A stretch of 64,000 nt of DNA from Campylobacter ureolyticus (GTDB taxonomy: Bacteria; Campylobacterota; Campylobacteria; Campylobacterales; Campylobacteraceae), in NCBI RefSeq assembly GCF_013372225.1, contig NZ_CP053832.1:1116001-1180000 (forward strand), given 5' to 3'. Of this stretch, positions 56,882 through 64,000 are shown piece after piece. Under the pieces are notes generated by a model that worked only from the letters and a program-made list of their open reading frames with translations, was not told where the DNA came from and did no database searches. The first letter of the stretch is position 1. Each line of letters starts with the position of its first letter. Both the position numbers and the translations under genes were made by a program.

Positions 56882-57904
56882 ATGAAAAATAAGACAACAG
56901 AGTTAGATATAATTTTACAGCTTTTTAACTCTCTTTCAAATGATGATAAAAAATCATTCATAAAAGAGATAAAAAATAAAGAAACTTCTAACAAAGTATC
57001 TATCAAAAAAGAGATTAAATATTGTCCTCATTGTAAATCTACTAAATTTGTTAAAAATGGAAAAAGTAGCAATACTCAAAGATTTTTATGTAGAGATTGT
57101 AATAAAACATTTACTACTACAAATAATACGATATTTTTTAGTGTTAAAAAAGATATAAAAACCTGGAAATTATATATTCATTGTATGATAGAAAAATATT
57201 CACTTAGAAAAACAGCTAAGATTTGTAATATTTCACTACCTACTGCATTTGCTTGGAGACATAAAATTTTAGATGCTTTGCAAATTATGATGAGTGAAGT
57301 TGAATTAAATGGAATAGTTGAAGCTGATGAAACTTTTATACCGCTATCTTTTAAAGGTAATCATAAAAATTTTAAATTGCCACGCTTAGCAAAGAAAAGA
57401 GGAACACCTGCTACTAAGCGTGGATTAAGTAGAGAGCAGGTCTGTGTAAGTTGTGGAATAAATTTAAATTGTTTATCTATTGCAAAAGTATCAAATCTTG
57501 GCAAACCTAAATTAAAAGATTTAGAAAAGGTTTTAAATGGTAAAATTATAAAAGATAGTATGTTTGTAACTGATAGTTTTAGAGCTTATTTAAAACTTGC
57601 AAAAGATATGGAGTTAAGTCATATTAGAATACCAAGAAACAAATATAAAGCTGGAACATTTAATATTCAAACTATAAATAGTTATCATAGTAGATTGAAA
57701 GCAATGATAACTTATAATTTTAAAGGTGTTTCAACTAAATATCTTAATAACTATCTTGTTTATCATAATTTTGTAAATTTTGCAAAAGACAATAAAAATG
57801 ACAAAGAGATAATTCTATTTGATTTTATACAAGAGAATGATTGTATAAGTAAATCTATTAACATCGCTAATAGACCAAATATACCATTGCCAGATGTGGC
57901 TTAG
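56882..57904 (+). CDS. IS1595 family transposase
   Basis: 340 aa. An N-terminal zinc ribbon (C48, C51, C70, C73), an HTH segment KTAKICNISLPTAFAWRHKI, and the ISXO2-type catalytic domain: D149 in VEADETF, D231 in VTDSFRAY, N266 and H269 in INSYHSRLK with K273, giving the DDNK pattern of the family. No frameshift. Separated from the restriction gene by 11 nt. Confidence 0.93.
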   Translation: MKNKTTELDIILQLFNSLSNDDKKSFIKEIKNKETSNKVSIKKEIKYCPHCKSTKFVKNGKSSNTQRFLCRDCNKTFTTTNNTIFFSVKKDIKTWKLYIHCMIEKYSLRKTAKICNISLPTAFAWRHKILDALQIMMSEVELNGIVEADETFIPLSFKGNHKNFKLPRLAKKRGTPATKRGLSREQVCVSCGINLNCLSIAKVSNLGKPKLKDLEKVLNGKIIKDSMFVTDSFRAYLKLAKDMELSHIRIPRNKYKAGTFNIQTINSYHSRLKAMITYNFKGVSTKYLNNYLVYHNFVNFAKDNKNDKEIILFDFIQENDCISKSINIANRPNIPLPDVA

Positions 57905-57915
57905 AAAGGGAAACA

Positions 57916-58740
57916 ATGACACTATGGACACAAAACAGCTTAGAGCTTGCAAATAATTATGATTATTTAGACAGATTATATTCTGTTTATCCTGTAATAT
58001 CTAATATAAGAAGAAATTTAGATCAAGAAACTATTAATGAATTATCATCCATGCTTACAAGTCCGCCAAATTTTGAACGAGGTAATTTATTAAGATTATT
58101 ATTAAATTTAGATATTTTTCCTATTAAAGATTCTTATGTTGCATATCTTAGACGAGATAGAAGTGCAATTGATCGCAATCCAAATACTGTATGTAGAATT
58201 GAAAATATAATTGTAAATATGGGGCTTACAAATGTTTTGAATGAGATTACTAGACCTATTGAAGCAAATAGACAAATGGGTCAACATTTTAAAAATTGGG
58301 TAAATTCTACTAATTTTAATTTTGATAAAACAGATAATATAGATGTCTTTTTAAATACAGATACGCTAATGGTTTTTATTGGCAATGATAATATTATGTT
58401 AAATTTAGCAAAAGATATTTTTGGATACACAGGGAATAAAGGAATTGATTTTATTGCAAAAAGAGGTGAAAATGTAGCAATAGGAGAAGCTAAATTTCTT
58501 ACAGATTTTGGTGGTCATCAAAATGCACAACTAAACGATGCTAAAAATATTTTACTAGATGGTTCTTTTACGCCTTGCGATTATCAAATTTTTCCTATTG
58601 CAATATTAGATGGTGTATTATATATTCAAAATACAGCCACTAGAATGACTAAAAATCATATGTCTGAGTTTGTTAATAATTCAACTAATGAACTTATAAT
58701 GTCTGCATTATTGCTAAGTAGTTTTGTGGTTACGTTATAA
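57916..58740 (+). CDS. Type II restriction endonuclease (transposon cargo)
   Basis: 274 aa. The active site is visible as GIDFIAKRGENVAIGEAKF: Asp178 and Glu191-Ala-Lys193, a PD-(D/E)XK site, followed by DFGGHQNAQLNDA. The N-terminal 130 residues are helical. Start behind AAAGGGAAAC. It shares its last base with the start of the methyltransferase (TAATG), so the two are translationally coupled, with the nuclease first. The recognition sequence is not predictable by eye. Confidence 0.8.
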   Translation: MTLWTQNSLELANNYDYLDRLYSVYPVISNIRRNLDQETINELSSMLTSPPNFERGNLLRLLLNLDIFPIKDSYVAYLRRDRSAIDRNPNTVCRIENIIVNMGLTNVLNEITRPIEANRQMGQHFKNWVNSTNFNFDKTDNIDVFLNTDTLMVFIGNDNIMLNLAKDIFGYTGNKGIDFIAKRGENVAIGEAKFLTDFGGHQNAQLNDAKNILLDGSFTPCDYQIFPIAILDGVLYIQNTATRMTKNHMSEFVNNSTNELIMSALLLSSFVVTL

Positions 58741-59822
58741 TGTCTATATCTTTAAATTATGATATAAAAAAGACTGAAATTGAAATTTTAGAAAAAATAA
58801 ATAGATGTTCATCAGATAAATTAAATGTTATATATTCAGATCAAAAAACTAAACTTATATATCAAGATAATTTTCAAGCAATGTCTATTTTATTAAAAAC
58901 ATATAATAATAAAATAGATTTAGTTTATATAGATCCCCCTTTTAATACAGGTCAGGATTTTTTTTATTCAAATTCTAGAACATCTTCAATATCTAATTCA
59001 GAAACAGATAAATTAGCATATAGTGATATTTTTGAATTAGATGATTATCTAGAATTTATTAGAGAAAGACTTTTTTTGATTCATAAATTATTAAGCGATA
59101 AAGGAACTTTATATTTACATATTGATATAAAAATGGGACATTATATTAAAATTATATTAGATGAAATATTTGGAAAAGATAATTTTTTGAATGAAATTAC
59201 TCGTATAAAATCAAATCCTAAAAACTTTAAAAGAAAAGCATATGGAAATATAAAAGATACAATTTATGTCTATGCTAAAAAAAAATGTATGCAAATTTTT
59301 AATGACATATCTATAAAACTTAGCGATGAAGAGCTTTTAAAAAAATTTCCTAAAATAGACAAAAATGGCGAAAGATATACTACTGTTCCTTGCCATGCAC
59401 CAGGTGAAACACTAAATGGAAACACTGGAAAAAAATGGCGTGGCTTATTACCGCCAAAAGGAAGACACTGGAGAAGCTCTCCTGATGAATTAGAAATGTT
59501 AGATAAAACAGGTTTAATAGAATGGTCAAAAACAAACAACCCTCGCATTAAAAAATATGCAAAAGATCACAAAGGAAAAAAAATACAAGATATTTGGGGT
59601 AATTTTAAAGATCCACAATATCCAAAATACCCAACTGAAAAAAATTTAGAAATGTTAGAGCTTATTGTAAAGCAATCGTCTAATGAGAATTCTATTATAA
59701 TGGATTGTTTTTGTGGTAGTGGCTCCTTTTTAATTGCAGGTTTAAAAAATAATCGTAATGTTATCGGAATAGATATAAGTGAGCAAAGTATGAAAATTTC
59801 AAAGCAAAATATTATAAAATAA
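58740..59822 (+). CDS. DNA methyltransferase, beta class (transposon cargo)
   Basis: 360 aa. The catalytic DPPF(N) lies at 65-68, before the SAM-binding FCGSG (about 324-328), so the motif order is IV first and I last, the beta class of N6-adenine/N4-cytosine enzymes. The central region holds the target-recognition part. It is the modification partner of the overlapping endonuclease gene. The DPPFNTGQDF box looks like those of type III Mod and related adenine methylases. Confidence 0.88.
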   Translation: MSISLNYDIKKTEIEILEKINRCSSDKLNVIYSDQKTKLIYQDNFQAMSILLKTYNNKIDLVYIDPPFNTGQDFFYSNSRTSSISNSETDKLAYSDIFELDDYLEFIRERLFLIHKLLSDKGTLYLHIDIKMGHYIKIILDEIFGKDNFLNEITRIKSNPKNFKRKAYGNIKDTIYVYAKKKCMQIFNDISIKLSDEELLKKFPKIDKNGERYTTVPCHAPGETLNGNTGKKWRGLLPPKGRHWRSSPDELEMLDKTGLIEWSKTNNPRIKKYAKDHKGKKIQDIWGNFKDPQYPKYPTEKNLEMLELIVKQSSNENSIIMDCFCGSGSFLIAGLKNNRNVIGIDISEQSMKISKQNIIK

Positions 59823-59839
59823 AAATTTAATTTTTTAAT

Positions 59840-59867
59840 AAAATCAATAAAATATTTTAACAGAGCC
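59840..59867. repeat. Right terminal inverted repeat
   Basis: Exact inverted copy of the 28-bp left end, reading inward GGCTCTGTTAAAATATTT and ending TTGATTTT. It is followed at once by the second TAAAATTT copy. Confidence 0.95.
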
Positions 59868-59895
59868 TAAAATTTTATTATAAATAAAAATAGAA

Positions 59896-60407
59896 TTAAA
59901 ACATAAAAAATATATTACCAAATATAAAAAAATCATATTCAAAACATATAAAATTTGCATAAAAATAAAAGACCCAAGGTATTATGAATAAAAAATAATT
60001 TATACTAGAAATTTTTAAAAATAAAAATATGAAAAAAGCCATCATAGCAACGATGAAAAGCAAAACATTTATATATGAAAAATCAATAAATTTAAGCTTA
60101 ATAAATACAATAAAACAACCAAATAGCATATAAAATAAATGGTGATTAATTTTTATATTACTTGATAACATTGATATATCAAGTTCGATTTTACTTTTAT
60201 CAACGAAGGTCCAAAAAATCAAAATTGGGAAAAAAGCATAATAAGTAATAAAATCCAAAGACCAAATAGTAAAAAAGCCTCATTGCTACTAAAAACATAA
60301 GGAAATTTAAAAATATCTATATTAAAAAATAAAATAAAATAGGCCAATAATAAAATATAAGTAAATATATTATGCTTTAAAATTTGTGAAAATTTTAAAC
60401 AAGTAAA
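59896..60407 (-). pseudogene. Broken gene for a hydrophobic membrane protein
   Basis: The 120-aa frame at 59,896-60,258 is almost entirely membrane helices. In the next frame upstream (to about 60,407) another hydrophobic stretch (FTYILLLAYFILFF, FLLFGLWILLLIM) joins it if one T is added to the T6 run in GCTTTTTTCCC. No start codon is present. It looks like a decayed polytopic protein and lies just outside the transposon. Confidence 0.5.
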
Positions 60408-60686
60408 TTATTTCTTATTAGAATATATTTCGGTAAAAAAGGCATTAAATACTGTTCTTAGCAAAACAAAATCCTTATTTTATACTTTATAAATATCAAA
60501 AAGTTGTAAAATTTGGAGCTTTTTATCTCTTTCATTTCTTTTTCAAAAACATTATCAAAAAAAACCCACTTATTTACCTTTTATAAATTTAGCCTTTTTA
60601 ATAAACTAAAACTAAATATTTATATTAAAAGTATTTTTATCACATAACTTCTTTTATCGTTATTTAATTTTTTACAACCTCAGCCA
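60408..60686. other. AT-rich gap
   Basis: About 280 nt with no frame, repeat or RNA I can support, over 80 percent AT. Confidence 0.5.
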
Positions 60687-61211
60687 TTACATAACTGCAT
60701 TATATCCAGTAAATAAATACGCAGTTGTAGTATTGTCATCACAATGAATGACAATATTATATCTTTTGCCATAAATATAATTTTTATAAATATAACTTTT
60801 ATTATGTTTTTTGAAATTTTCTTTTTCTAAAATATCTAAATTAAGGTTATTTTTCTTTAGATAATCTAAAAAATCCTTTGTAATGTTATTGTCTGTTTTA
60901 TTTGCATTGCTATATATCAAATAACTTATAAATTTGCTTGGTCTTTTGTAGTAGATATGATAGACACTATAAGAAAAATAAATGAGCAAAAATAAAATTG
61001 TAACTGTTAATCCAAAATATGATATTTTATATGATTTTGTTTTTACAGACAGCAATAAATATAAAAATAAAAAAAGTAGTGTATATAAAAAATAATTTAA
61101 AAAAGAGTAATCTATAAAAGTGTCAAAAATAGCTAAAAAACCAAATATTATAAATAGAAAGAAAGATATGTTTTTTACAAATTTTTGTAAATTAAATTTC
61201 AAAACAACCAA
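60687..61211 (-). CDS. Hypothetical membrane protein, 174 aa
   Basis: Three or four membrane helices (11-95) followed by a soluble C-terminal region of about 80 residues (ANKTDNNITKDFLDYLKKNN...). No family recognised. The composition is like the TTG-start family neighbours, but the family N-terminus and tail are missing. Confidence 0.5.
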   Translation of the reverse strand: MVVLKFNLQKFVKNISFFLFIIFGFLAIFDTFIDYSFLNYFLYTLLFLFLYLLLSVKTKSYKISYFGLTVTILFLLIYFSYSVYHIYYKRPSKFISYLIYSNANKTDNNITKDFLDYLKKNNLNLDILEKENFKKHNKSYIYKNYIYGKRYNIVIHCDDNTTTAYLFTGYNAVM

Positions 61212-61419
61212 TATTCATACTCCTTAAAGTTTTGCAGCTTTTAGCTATTATATTAAATTTTGCCACTGTCTCTCATAAAAATATTCTCTTTAAATTTATT
61301 TCTCATCATTTTAACAAATCCAGCTTTAAAATATCATACAATAGTGGTCTAATTCTTGTTATGCCTTAGATAGCTCTTTAAAGCAGTATTAATTCTTTTG
61401 TATTTAACCTTGTTTTTTC

Positions 61420-62239
61420 TTATTTATCATTTAAAACAATATATTTTTTAGTTTTATTTAAATTTATCCCTGTTTTATCTAAAAGGTATGTTTTTAACTC
61501 GTTAAACTCATCATTGCTACCTATTGTTACTGAAATTTGAGTATTTTTTGTATATATTATAATGCTATCATACAATATAAATCTAAATTTAAATTTGAAA
61601 AATAAAAAAACTATAAATTTGCATATCGGAATAATAAAAATCGCCAATGCTGTTAATAAAAGTTGTTTTATATATTCCTCGTTTGCTATACAGTATAAAA
61701 AAAGCATAATCAATAAAACTAAACCGCAAAACAGATAAAATAGCTTGCTATCTAAAAGTTTTTTAGACCAACCTTGATTAATCATAGCTTTATAATCTCT
61801 TAAATAAATAGCTCTTTTTATCTCTATAATATCGTCAGTTTTTATGAGTTTTGTTGTTTTTCCATTCTCTTTTATTTCAATTGTGTTTGATTTAAACCAT
61901 ATATATTTTTTGTTGTAAATACATTGCTTGATATAAAATAATAAATATGACGACCCAAGAATTGGAAAAATTAAAAAAAGCTTTTAAAATTATCTTCACT
62001 TGGATAAAAAATGCAAATTAATATGAGATAAAAAAATAAAGCTATAAACATAATGAGAAAATACATATCTTTTTTATTTTTTATAATAAGTGGATGGACA
62101 TTATAGTTTGTATTAGATGGTACTAAATTTAGCATTATATATTTCTTTGATAAATTTTATTGTAATTTAAATTTAGCTTATTATTAGACATAAAAATTAT
62201 ATTTTTAAATATTTCTAAAAAATCTTTTTTATCACTCAA
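61420..62239 (-). pseudogene. TTG-start membrane protein family, member D, frameshifted
   Basis: A family leader (CAAATTCTAGCC) and start TTG-AGT-GAT at 62,239 are followed by a changed N-terminus and a stop. A further frame (MLNLVPSNTNYNVHPLIIKN) resumes the family pattern, with KDMYFLIMFIALFF as in member B. It breaks again at T7 in GCTTTTTTTAATT; with T8 it continues as SFFLIFPILGSSYLLF into KYIWFKSNTIEIKENGKTTKL and the 121-aa tail ending ELKTYLLDKTGINL. So the N-part is decayed and the middle is shifted by one T. Confidence 0.7.
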
Positions 62240-62267
62240 ATTCTAGCCTTTGCCGTTTTTATAAAAA

Positions 62268-62573
62268 CTAATATTCATCTTGCTCTTTGAACTCTTTTAG
62301 AGCTTGGATGAAAAAATCTTGCGTATCATCTTTAATCATAAAATCTCTTTCAAATTCTATCTGGGTATATGAGTTGTATTTGGCGTGTTTTTTAAAAAGT
62401 TTGCCAAGTTCATTTATGATTTTTAGTGCTAATCTTGGGAGTTTGCTAGCATAATAAACTTCTTTACAGTTGGCACAAATAAATTCATCTTGCTTAACCG
62501 AAATTATAAGAACTTCGGTTATTTTTTTACATTTTGGGCATACAAAAACAACTTTGGCGTTATTTATAAGAAT
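62268..62573 (-). CDS. Zinc-ribbon protein, start codon uncertain
   Basis: An open frame of about 100 codons, with VCPKCKK and FICANCKEVYYA forming a zinc ribbon, then a basic helical tail ending LKEFKEQDEY. No ATG, GTG or TTG is present before the first Cys pair; ATT at 62,573 follows AAGG and is the only candidate. It may be a truncated gene. It lies at the boundary of a Mu-like region, where small zinc-finger regulators such as Com occur. Confidence 0.45.
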   Translation of the reverse strand: MLINNAKVVFVCPKCKKITEVLIISVKQDEFICANCKEVYYASKLPRLALKIINELGKLFKKHAKYNSYTQIEFERDFMIKDDTQDFFIQALKEFKEQDEY

Positions 62574-62656
62574 CCTTAGTTATAAAGTTTGATAAAAATT
62601 ATAGCTAAGAATTTTATATTTCCAACTTAACAATGAAATTTAAGAAAGGGAACTTG

Positions 62657-62836
62657 ATGAAAAACACTACACTCGCAAGAGCTGTTAAGCGAAAGACAAA
62701 GTATGATTTAAGAGCGTGTTGCCAGATAAACAAACTTAGTCTTAGTAGCTTGTATAAGGGTTATGTAAGCAAAAGAGCTATGAAAATACTACAAAGAGAT
62801 GGGATAAAAGTAGATAATTATGTGGCTAAGCAGTAA
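62657..62836 (+). CDS. Mu-like HTH protein, 59 aa
   Basis: Start at ATG 62,657 behind AAAGGGAAC; the longer frame from 62,633 lacks a ribosome site. The protein reads RACCQINKLSLSSLYKGYVSKRAMKILQRDG, a small helix-turn-helix like Ner or Nlp regulators of Mu-like phages. Its last 17 nt overlap the transposase start. Confidence 0.65.
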   Translation: MKNTTLARAVKRKTKYDLRACCQINKLSLSSLYKGYVSKRAMKILQRDGIKVDNYVAKQ

Positions 62837-63695
62837 AGAAGCAGTTGAAATTTTGGGCGTAAATTTAAGAAAACTACAAAGAGTAATTTCAAAAGCACAA
62901 AAACAAAACCAAAAAATTTTGACCATTTATACGAAAATAATTTCGTATAAAATGACTGACGGCGTAGGTCGTGGTGGTAAAACTCTCTGAATTTGGATTG
63001 ACGATGTTCAATTAGATGGTCGTGATGGATTCTCAAGCGACTATGCATCAAATAACGGTATTGGCGAAAACGATGGTAAGCTGGATAATGTGCATGATAG
63101 TGGCTATGGTGTGGTAGATACCAGAAGTTATGAGTTAGTAAATCGTGGCGAACCAGCCCCCTAGTCATTGTGGTCGTGGTAGCGTGAGCGGTAACGAGAA
63201 CCTAGGTGATGCGGTGCATGATAGCATGATTAGTGATAGCACTCAGCTAAATTTAGAGCCTTTAGACACAAATAAAAAGGCTTTAAATTTAGATGATAAA
63301 TGCAGTGTGTGGTGGAAGTTATAGCGTAGGCGGTAGTGAGTGCGGTTGCGTGGGTGTCATGGCAAGCGGCGTAAGATCTAACAAAAAACCTTAAATGAAA
63401 ATCAAAAATTAATAACGAAGTTAAAAACATAACCGCCGAAGAGGTTAAAAAAGCTAAAAAAGAGTATCAAAAAACTCATATAACTCCTACAAAGAACTAT
63501 ATCAAGTCTTTAAGAGATGAAAAAGATGCTTACTATAAAGAAGTTGCTAAACAAAACTTAGATGAGAAAATGAAAGCTAAAAATAGTGTGATTAAGAAAG
63601 AAAGTGCGGCGAAAAAAGTAGAGGTTGAAGATAACAGTGGCGGGGAGATTTATCTGCCTGATATAAATGAAGTTTTAAAAGAATTTGTGGGATAA
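62820..63695 (+). pseudogene. MuA-like transposase, heavily disrupted
   Basis: The N-part WLSSKEAVEILGVNLRKLQRVI is a MuA domain I-type winged helix, followed by GVGRGGKTL. An in-frame TGA at 62,988 is followed by IWIDDVQLDGRDGFSSDYASN and a TAG at 63,162; another frame then carries a GC-richer, Gly/Asp/Ser-rich stretch to 63,324. The last 270 nt encode a charged coiled region ending GGEIYLPDINEVLKEFVG, which could be the C-terminal end of MuA. The catalytic DDE core is missing, so this is a deleted pseudogene. The identity of the middle is uncertain. Confidence 0.5.
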
Positions 63696-63777
63696 AACCA
63701 CTTCTTAAAGGTTTTTTAAAAGGCTTTTAAAAAGTGTTTAAATATTTGGGTCACAAATACCAACTCAAAGTTACAAC

Positions 63778-63933
63778 AACAGCCCTCACGAGCAACTTTT
63801 CGCTCGTATTTGCTTATGGGGGGGATAATGATGAGTTTGTAAATCCCTTGTTCGCATAAAAATAACAGCCCTCACGATTAATTTATGTGAAAAAGAACAG
63901 CCCAAAGGATTACTTTTTGCTGGTATTTGCTTA
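63778..63933. repeat. Short direct repeats before the last gene
   Basis: AACAGCCCTCACGA occurs at 63,778-63,791 and 63,864-63,877, with a partial copy AACAGCCC at 63,896-63,903. GTATTTGCTTA occurs at 63,806-63,816 and 63,923-63,933. The region 63,696-63,978 has no gene. The repeats could bind a phage protein or be leftover duplications. Confidence 0.6.
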
Positions 63934-63978
63934 AGGAACAAAAAATATGAGGATTTATAAAAAATTTAGGAGTTTAAA

Positions 63979-64000
63979 ATGATAGATGAAGCAACCAAAC
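63979..64000 (+). CDS. Start of a gene in MuB position (cut by window end)
   Basis: ATG at 63,979 after TTTAGGAGTTTAAA, reading MIDEATK before the window ends. Position after a MuA-like gene suggests the MuB-type ATPase that activates target DNA, but seven residues cannot prove it. Confidence 0.4.

Larger units (their letters stand above)
56797..59867 (+). mobile_element. IS1595-family transposon carrying a restriction-modification system
   Basis: A 3,071-bp element with 28-bp perfect terminal inverted repeats starting GGCTCTGTTAAAAT (56,797-56,824 and the complement of 59,840-59,867), an 8-bp duplicated target and three co-directional genes: transposase, restriction enzyme and DNA methyltransferase. 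The right end follows the methyltransferase stop by only 45 bp, and the left end precedes the transposase by 85 bp. The intact ends, intact genes and exact duplication point to a recent insertion. IS1595 elements are known to carry passenger genes; a complete RM pair as cargo is the notable point. Confidence 0.95.
62640..64000 (+). mobile_element. Early end of a Mu-like prophage (runs off the window)
   Basis: A small HTH protein, a MuA-type transposase gene and a following gene in MuB position, all rightward, are the standard Mu order. The left end of the phage should lie near 62,580-62,640, but I cannot mark terminal TG...CA ends. The element is probably defective because of the broken MuA-like gene. 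Confidence 0.6.

Noticed and set aside
62818-63430. Minus-strand frames of 116 and 66 codons with many His and Tyr
   Set aside because: They are antisense to the MuA-like remnant, start without ribosome sites and have a His-rich composition typical of reverse-strand reading of Asp/Val-rich codons.

Overview
The window is a very AT-rich chromosomal segment that reads as Campylobacter or a close relative. The basis is a tmRNA tag of ANNVKFAPAYAKVA, a complete frdCAB quinol:fumarate reductase operon, a RibBA whose GTP-cyclohydrolase half has lost its zinc site, Hcp-like Sel1 proteins, tightly overlapping operons and uniformly low GC. The species cannot be fixed from the sequence.

Layout. (1) 1-12.3 kb: part of a tyrosine-integrase prophage integrated at the 3' end of tRNA-Asn(GTT). 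It holds packaging genes (TerL carrying an intein at its P-loop, TerS, HNH), a Dam-type methylase paired with an AAA/TOPRIM-like ATPase, a three-gene repressor-like operon whose products share an unusual Gly/Asn motif, a divergent early operon with a consensus promoter and palindromic operator, and an integrase gene broken at an A9 tract. (2) 12.5-28.3 kb: core metabolism, all on the minus strand. It includes pyrB-pyrC, creA, an FMN glutamate-synthase-like protein, a patatin lipase, a p-cresol-methylhydroxylase-like set (Tat protein, flavoprotein, cytochrome c), hemE, yqhA, a DapF-like epimerase, asd and gyrA. (3) 28.5-32.4 kb: an accessory patch with a possible PD-(D/E)XK protein, two orphan genes and two members of a TTG-started membrane protein family. 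(4) 32.6-55.7 kb: core genes including ssrA, ruvB, frdCAB, lgt, a Y-family polymerase, ribBA, trpC, rnpB, a protoporphyrinogen oxidase, truD and thiL, plus one DUF4209/HEPN-like protein beside rnpB. (5) 55.7-62.3 kb: a second accessory patch with two more members of the TTG-started family and a perfectly bounded 3,071-bp IS1595-type transposon. (6) 62.6-64 kb: the early region of a Mu-like prophage, with a badly broken MuA-like gene and the first codons of a following gene.

The most striking object is the transposon at 56,797-59,867. It has 28-bp perfect terminal inverted repeats, an 8-bp target duplication, one transposase and, in the same tight operon, a restriction endonuclease and its DNA methyltransferase. 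The element therefore appears to be a mobile restriction-modification system driven by an IS promoter whose -35 box lies inside the left inverted repeat. Other candidates for new biology are the Gly/Asn-motif operon, the Dam plus TOPRIM-ATPase pair, the P-loop intein, the recombining TTG-start membrane family with poly-T frameshifts, and the DapF-like protein that resembles staphylopine-pathway histidine racemases.

All motif statements come from reading translations by eye. Family names are from memory and no database search was run.
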